Under the pieces are notes generated by a model, which saw only the letters and a list, made by a program, of their open reading frames with translations, ran no database searches and was not told the origin of the DNA. A stretch of 10,285 bases of DNA. It comes from Candidatus Njordarchaeota archaeon (GTDB lineage Archaea > Thermoproteota > JANJXX01 > Panguiarchaeales > Panguiarchaeaceae). The position numbers and the translations under genes are program-made. Positions 5,928-10,285 of this stretch are shown piece by piece (the stretch's first letter is position 1; every line of letters begins with the position of its first letter). The stretch spans positions 1 through 10,285 of the forward strand of contig JAGSHR010000147.1 of NCBI GenBank assembly GCA_029855985.1, read 5' to 3'.

Positions 5928-7910
5928 ATGAAAGTGTTAAGGATGGCGAAAGGCTTAGAAATTGAAGACTTATACAAGTTAACGCTTGTTTCTGACCCAA
6001 AGTTAAGCCCAAATGATTCACATGTCGCTTTTACGGTTACGAGACTAGATGAGGGGAAAGATACCTATGTGTCAAATATTTGGATCCTTAACTTGAAAAC
6101 TGAAGAATACTCACCATTCACAAGTGGTGGAAGCGATAAAACTCCATTTTGGTCCCCGGACGGTAAATACATTGCCTTCACATCACGTAGAAAGTTAAAG
6201 GAAAAAGAAAGGGGCGTTGAGCTTTGGGTTAAGCCTCTTGGGAGGGAAAGTGAGGGACGCTTACTGCACACTTTTAAGGGTGGCATATTAGATTTCGATT
6301 GGAATCCCGACGGTAAAAGCATGTTAGTGGTATCTCAAGTTGGGGAACCAGATGATGATGTTAAGTTTATAGATCGTATCCCATTTTGGTTTAATGGAAT
6401 GGGCTTAACCTACAAAACTTTCTCGCATGTCTTCCAGGTTGATTTTTACTCGGGCAACGTTGAGCAGTTAACCGAAGGAGAATACCAAGTATTGACCGCA
6501 AGGTGGTCTCCTGACGGTAAAAAAATAGCGTATGTGACTAGCGAGATTGAGGAGAAACCTTACCTGAATTATCTTTATATCTGTGATGTTGAAACTGGGG
6601 AGAAAACTAGGGTTCCTGATTTAGCCATAAATGTTTATTCTATTGCTTGGTCCCCAGATGGCAAATACATTGCGATTAAGGGAACAGATCTAAGTAGGGG
6701 CTATGCAACACATGCCAACATCTATCTAATGGATACAACTAGTTACGACGTAGAGAACATAACAGTGAACATTGATAAAGATCTTGTAAACCCTGCCAAC
6801 TCTGATGTTAGAGGACCATCTATGGGAAGACCACTCCAGTGGGTTGGAAACGATATTTACTTCCATCTCGCAGACGGGGGCGCTGTTCACTTATACAAGT
6901 GGAATAAGAAAGACGGCTTTAAACCCATAATCACAGGGGAACTTGTCGTGGATGATTACAGTGTTGGGAGAAACTCGGTTATCGCCACAATTATGGACCC
7001 CGTGAATCCACCCGAAATCTATATTTTCAAGAAAGGAACTTTAAAAGTTTTGACACACTTTAACGATTTTCTCTTAGGAAAGCGAAAACTACAAATCCCA
7101 GAGAAATTCACGTTCAAAGCTAGTGACGGGGAGACAATCGAGGGATGGATCCTCAAACCAGTGGACTACAAAGAAGGAGGGAAATACCCAGCTCTACTTG
7201 AAATCCACGGCGGTCCAGCAACAACTTACGGATATGGATTCATGCACGAGTTCCATGTGCTCTCAAACGAGGGATATGTTATTATCTTCACAAACCCAAG
7301 AGGCAGCTCTGGATACTCGGAAGATTTCAAAGACATAAGAGGAAAATATGGAGAAAGAGACTATTTAGACTTAATGGAAGCCGTAGAATATGTAACAAAA
7401 AGTTACAATTTTATAGATAAAAGCAAGTTAGGAGTACTCGGTGGAAGTTACGGAGGATTTATGACGAACTGGATTGTAACCCATACTGATAAATTTAAAG
7501 CCGCAGTAACACAGAGATCAATATCAAACTGGATTAGCTTCTACGGAACCACAGATATAGGCTTCCACTTTGGACCAGACCAAATAGGAGGAAACTTTGA
7601 CGCACACTTCTGGACAAGCGATGAAATATTCGAGAAGTACTGGAGTATGAGCCCACTAAAGTACATAAAAAACGCTAAAACACCACTCTTAATAATCCAC
7701 AGCGAACAAGACTATAGATGCTGGCTAGACCAAGCACTACAAATATACACCACTCTAAAAATCAGAAAGATACCAACAAAACTCGTAATCTTCCCAAATG
7801 AAAATCATGACCTCTCAAGAAGCGGAAAACCAAAACACAGAACAATACGTTTAAAGGAAATCATTAATTGGTTCAACAAATACTTAAAAGAAGAAAACAA
7901 AGGAGGTTAA
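5928..7910 (+). CDS. Acylaminoacyl-peptidase (serine peptidase family S9, subfamily S9C)
   Basis: A 660-residue cytoplasmic serine peptidase that removes N-acyl amino acids or short peptides from peptides. The N-terminal half (about 15-380) is a beta-propeller with repeated WSPDGKY/WNPDGK motifs; the C-terminal half (about 385-655) is an alpha/beta hydrolase. The oxyanion HGGP is at 427-430, the nucleophile Ser507 in GGSYGG, the acid Asp595 in SEQDYRC and the base His627 in NENHDLSRSGKPKHR; the last two motifs are typical of S9C. Length is normal for the family. The start is uncertain: no GGTG precedes ATG 5928 or the in-frame ATG at 5943, and the TATA-like element lies so close that the message may be leaderless or nearly so. 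Codon use changes at the domain boundary. Two hairpins follow the stop. Confidence 0.95.
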   Translation: MKVLRMAKGLEIEDLYKLTLVSDPKLSPNDSHVAFTVTRLDEGKDTYVSNIWILNLKTEEYSPFTSGGSDKTPFWSPDGKYIAFTSRRKLKEKERGVELWVKPLGRESEGRLLHTFKGGILDFDWNPDGKSMLVVSQVGEPDDDVKFIDRIPFWFNGMGLTYKTFSHVFQVDFYSGNVEQLTEGEYQVLTARWSPDGKKIAYVTSEIEEKPYLNYLYICDVETGEKTRVPDLAINVYSIAWSPDGKYIAIKGTDLSRGYATHANIYLMDTTSYDVENITVNIDKDLVNPANSDVRGPSMGRPLQWVGNDIYFHLADGGAVHLYKWNKKDGFKPIITGELVVDDYSVGRNSVIATIMDPVNPPEIYIFKKGTLKVLTHFNDFLLGKRKLQIPEKFTFKASDGETIEGWILKPVDYKEGGKYPALLEIHGGPATTYGYGFMHEFHVLSNEGYVIIFTNPRGSSGYSEDFKDIRGKYGERDYLDLMEAVEYVTKSYNFIDKSKLGVLGGSYGGFMTNWIVTHTDKFKAAVTQRSISNWISFYGTTDIGFHFGPDQIGGNFDAHFWTSDEIFEKYWSMSPLKYIKNAKTPLLIIHSEQDYRCWLDQALQIYTTLKIRKIPTKLVIFPNENHDLSRSGKPKHRTIRLKEIINWFNKYLKEENKGG

Positions 7911-7912
7911 AA

Positions 7913-7979
7913 GGGGTGATGGAGGTGAAGGAGAGAACCGTCATATCCCGATTCTCCCCTTCACCATGGCCATCACCCC
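7913..7979. repeat. Long GC-rich imperfect hairpin after the peptidase stop
   Basis: Arms GGGGTGATGG (7913-7922) and CCATCACCCC (7970-7979) pair over 10 bases. After a small asymmetric bulge (A against CCAT-type bases), GGTGAAGG pairs with CCTTCACC, and then AGAGAA pairs with TTCTCC apart from one mismatch, closing a 14-base loop. The left arm holds a near-exact 9-base tandem duplication, GGTGATGGA and GGTGAAGGA. The stretch is much richer in G+C than its surroundings. It begins two bases past the peptidase stop and could be a 3'-end structure, a small structured RNA, or a dispersed palindromic element. Confidence 0.7.
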
Positions 7980-7980
7980 C

Positions 7981-8000
7981 GGTGCCAATTTTTTGGCACC
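7981..8000. terminator. Second perfect hairpin with T6 core, possible terminator
   Basis: GGTGCCAA and TTGGCACC form a perfect 8-base stem around TTTT, one base after the first hairpin. The T6 run (7989-7994) lies nine bases past the first stem, so the two together could end the peptidase transcript. The stem would form on either strand. Function is inferred from position only. Confidence 0.5.
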
Positions 8001-8343
8001 ATTCTAATTATCATTGCGTATTACATTTTTAAGATTTACGGTTTCAATAACTAATATATACTTTTTTTGGGTAACTCGCGCATATTCAGTTGAGCAAATC
8101 CGATAGATTTCCAGATTTACCCCACATATTTATCGTCTATTATTTGTGTTAGTGTTCACTAGTTTTATTCTTAAAATTTGTTTATTAGAGTCAAGGTAGT
8201 CGCAAGTTTTCATACCTCTTACTTTGATGAAATTTTCTACAAGTTGGATAAGAAGAATTTTAAAACAATGCTTATATTTTCTTTAACTTTTTAGATTATT
8301 AGATATCTATTAAAGTCATTAGTTATCTTTATTGGTGCTATTT
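8001..8343. other. Gene-free AT-rich region before the beta-helix gene
   Basis: No supported gene or RNA was seen in about 340 bases; all frames are short and without ribosome binding sites. TATA-like strings at 8271-8279 (TTATATTTT) and 8299-8310 (AGATATCTATTA, partly palindromic) are the likeliest promoter places for the rightward gene. A minus-strand TATATA string near 8050-8060 would point transcription through the two hairpins. Confidence 0.45.
8334..8337 (+). promoter_or_regulatory. GGTG ribosome binding site deciding the beta-helix start
   Basis: GGTG lies 6 bases before ATG 8344. The upstream TTG 8332 and GTG 8335 overlap it and are rejected as starts. With ATG 8344 the protein begins with a clean signal peptide, MKKSIP plus a hydrophobic run. 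Confidence 0.7.
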
Positions 8344-10089
8344 ATGAAGAAATCAATACCGATAATAATTTTGATTTTACTGATAATCCTTCTAGCCCCA
8401 ACATTTAAAATACCCTATGAAGTTAACAAAACAACGGAAAAAATCAGAATTGCGGATAACATTGCAAAAAACTCTAATCTCGCCGAGCTAACGCAAAATT
8501 CGGTTGTTGAGAAGCTCACGAAAGAAAGTGTTAATGGTGATTGCCCCATATGCGAGGTTCGAGGGGTTGATTTATTGTTATGGTCAACAATGCATCCGAT
8601 AGGCATGTTGAACGCGAACGATGATTGGGTCGAACTATGGGACAAATCGGGCATAAACTCATATATACGACGGGCGCAAAGTATAAAAACTGATGATATT
8701 ATGGAGACTATACCGTCAAGCTCTGGTGACTGGAATATAACCGATTTAACAATAGTTGAAAACCAGGAGTTAATTGTTAATGGCAGCATATTTATAATGA
8801 GGGGAGGGGCTCTTGTCCTGAAAAATTCTATTATATACATGAAGTTAGATAGTGACGGAGAGCATTGGATTGAGGCTTTCAATGGAGGAAACCTGACGCT
8901 GATAAATAGTACAATAACCTCTTATGATCCGGAAAACAACTATTACATAAAAATTAACCATGGTGCGAAACTTAGGGTAGAACAGAGCGAGATAAAATAT
9001 GCGGGCTATACGTGGGGATACAGTGGAGAAAAAACGGGAATATGGATTAACACCGATAATGCAACAATTGAAAACAGCGAGATCTATGACAGTTTTGTTG
9101 GAATATATCTTTGGAATTCGCATAATGTCACAATCAAGAATAATATTTTTGTTAGTAGTGGCTTATTTGTCGTTGAGTCCTATAACAATGTTGTTGTAAA
9201 TAATAAAGTTAATGGTAAACCACTTGTTTACTTAGAGGGGATTTCTGGTTTTGAAGTTACTTCTGCTGGACAAGTCGTGTTGGTGAACTCATCTGACATA
9301 ACTATAACCAACCTTGAACTAACGAACATTATTGTTGGCATAGAGATAGTTAGTTCGAATAACGTCTACGTCTTTGGGAACAACATAAGTAGCAACAAGA
9401 TTGGCATATATCTCGAAGACTCACATAATTGCACAATCTATGGGAACAATGTAAACCAAAATGAATCAGGTGTTGTTATAGGAAAATCATTTAACAACAC
9501 CATTCGGGAAAATAACATAACTTATAACTTGTTCAGTATGACTGTGTACTACTCGTATCAAAACAATATTAATGGAAACAACATAAGTGACAATGTGATA
9601 GGTATTGATCTTATGGTGTCCCATAATAACACTGTGTATCGAAATAACCTAAGCAACAACGGGAACGCCATATATGTGCAATATTCTCAAGACAACGTTA
9701 TCCGTGAAAACAACATAAGTGAAGATAACTACAACGGCATTAGTCTTGAAGGTTCGATTAGTGATGCGATATACGAAAACAAAGTGGATAATAATAAGGT
9801 TGGTGTATCACTAACAAATTCTCATGGCAATACTATTTATGGGAACACTGTGAGCAACAGTAAGGTTGGAGTACAACTAGACCACTCCCATAATAATACA
9901 CTACACGACAACATGATTATCAACTGTGAATACGGCGTACAATTAAGTTACTCGAATAACAACACTATTCATGATAATGTCATGAATAACAATAAGTATA
10001 GCATACATTTAGGGAACTCCAATGGTAACACGATTTACATGAACAATGTAAACAAGTTTAGATCACTATCCACTGATCGTTCCAGTTAG
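8344..10089 (+). pseudogene. Secreted parallel beta-helix (NosD/CASH-type) surface protein, frameshifted near its 3' end
   Basis: The first frame gives 581 residues. Residues 1-20 are a signal peptide or membrane anchor (KKS then Ile/Leu-rich). A CPIC pair (Cys67, Cys70) follows, then irregular beta-helix-like strands from about 130, and twelve regular 22-residue coils from 315 to 572 with the pattern S-x-N-N-T-I-x-x-N-x-[IV]. The right-handed helix fold is shared with NosD, carbohydrate-binding and sugar-hydrolase proteins and many archaeal surface proteins. Asn-x-Ser/Thr sequons are frequent, so heavy N-glycosylation outside the cell is likely. The frame ends in RSLSTDRSS, unrelated to the repeats, just where a second frame takes over with sensible protein. 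The shift must lie between 10052 and 10086. It may be a mutation, an error in the sequence, or less likely recoding. No catalytic residues are recognisable. Confidence 0.8.
9286..10059 (+). repeat. Twelve 22-residue beta-helix coils (66-base protein-level repeat)
   Basis: Eleven full coils of 22 residues (two have 23) and a final partial coil of 14 run without a gap. Each starts with S-H/N-N-x-T/I, carries an Asn ladder at a fixed place (xxNN) and ends in a G-[IV]-x-[IL] strand. The repeat is conserved as protein; the DNA copies have drifted, which suggests old expansion under selection. Confidence 0.85.
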
Positions 10090-10285
10090 AATTTACTCAG
10101 AAAATATTTACTATTTGTTGACTTATTGGGTTAACTCGAGGGGTAACACTTACGTTAAGGCTAAAGTAATAACAGATAAGCTCGTTGAAAAGGTGTACGT
10201 TTTATACAGGGTTGAGAGCAGAGCATACTCTATGGAAATGACGTATGAGGAATCAACCAAAACTTATTACGCAGAGATACAAAAG
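10061..10285 (+). pseudogene. Continuation of the beta-helix protein in another frame, 3' end cut off by window edge
   Basis: Seventy-five open codons run to the window edge in the frame one base ahead of the upstream gene. They begin DHYPLIVPVRIYSENI, directly after the last coil (NNVNKF), and continue with TYVKAKVITDKLVEKVYVLYRV then SMEMTYEES and TYYAEIQ. This alternation of valine/tyrosine strands with 'V-Y-V-L-Y-R-V ... M ... Y-Y-A-E-I' is typical of the Ig-like or FN3-like beta-sandwich domains at the C-end of archaeal surface proteins. No ribosome binding site or start codon lies at its head, so it is not a separate gene. Removing one base near 10057-10060 would join the two parts. Confidence 0.75.

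Noticed and set aside
7913..7979. C/D box or H/ACA guide RNA
   Set aside because: GTGATGG is one base off a C box and no matching D box or guide layout was found. The internal loop is too small for an H/ACA pocket and no ACA follows at the right distance.
7919..8032. A 37-codon frame beginning ATGGAGGTG with AGGAGG and GGGGTG upstream
   Set aside because: It runs straight through both hairpins, so its odd Pro/Trp/Ser content is explained by the stem sequence. The GGAGG string is also the end of the peptidase gene. It is not called without conservation.
8415..8882. A 155-codon minus-strand frame and another at 8845-9123
   Set aside because: They are antisense to the beta-helix gene, have no ribosome binding sites, and their content mirrors the opposite strand.
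9286..10059. CRISPR-like or tandem DNA repeat
   Set aside because: The 66-base period is visible in protein only; the DNA copies are diverged and there are no unique spacers between identical repeats.
10052..10086. Programmed +1 frameshifting as the main explanation
   Set aside because: There is no stop codon or stimulatory structure right at the shift point that would resemble known recoding sites. An indel or sequence error is simpler, so recoding is kept only as a possibility.

Overview
The window reads as a piece of an AT-rich archaeal chromosome, probably from a thermophile. The evidence is a consistent GGTG(A) or GAGGG Shine-Dalgarno placed 5-7 bases before most starts, TATA-like boxes upstream of several genes, T-rich rather than bacterial-style terminators, and the gene set: a separate alpha subunit of an ADP-forming acyl-CoA synthetase, an AbrB/PIN toxin-antitoxin pair, an S9C acylaminoacyl peptidase, a stand-alone SCP2 protein and a secreted Asn-rich beta-helix protein. 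I cannot place it below domain level; Thermoproteota or a relative is an inference. No rRNA, tRNA, CRISPR array or transposase was seen.

Left part, all on the minus strand: a HAD-IIA phosphatase running off the left edge (1-750), a 151-residue protein of unknown function (958-1413), the acyl-CoA synthetase alpha subunit (1641-3257), and the vapBC pair (3463-4124). These have their own promoter-like or terminator-like signals and look like separate units, except vapB and vapC, which overlap by 4 bases.

Middle: a plus-strand gene for a seven-helix membrane protein with a soluble cytoplasmic tail (4440-5441) converges with, and overlaps by 8 bases, a minus-strand SCP2-domain gene (5434-5856). 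The SCP2 gene is divergent from a plus-strand acylaminoacyl peptidase (5928-7910), with one short AT-rich promoter region between them.

Right part: directly after the peptidase stop lie two GC-rich hairpins (7913-7979 and 7981-8000), the most distinctive noncoding structure here, followed by about 340 bases without a gene. Then comes a secreted parallel beta-helix (NosD/CASH-type) protein with twelve 22-residue coils (8344-10089). Its frame closes early, but a second frame, open from 10052 to the window end, carries what looks like its continuation, a beta-sandwich-like domain. The gene as given is therefore frameshifted.

The genes do not form one pathway. ADP-forming acyl-CoA synthetase and peptidase both fit peptide and amino-acid fermentation (ATP from acyl-CoA made from 2-oxo acids), but no shared operon shows that. 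The best leads are the hairpin pair, the frameshift in the beta-helix gene, the 19-base palindrome upstream of the synthetase gene, and the 7TM protein with an unrecognised tail.
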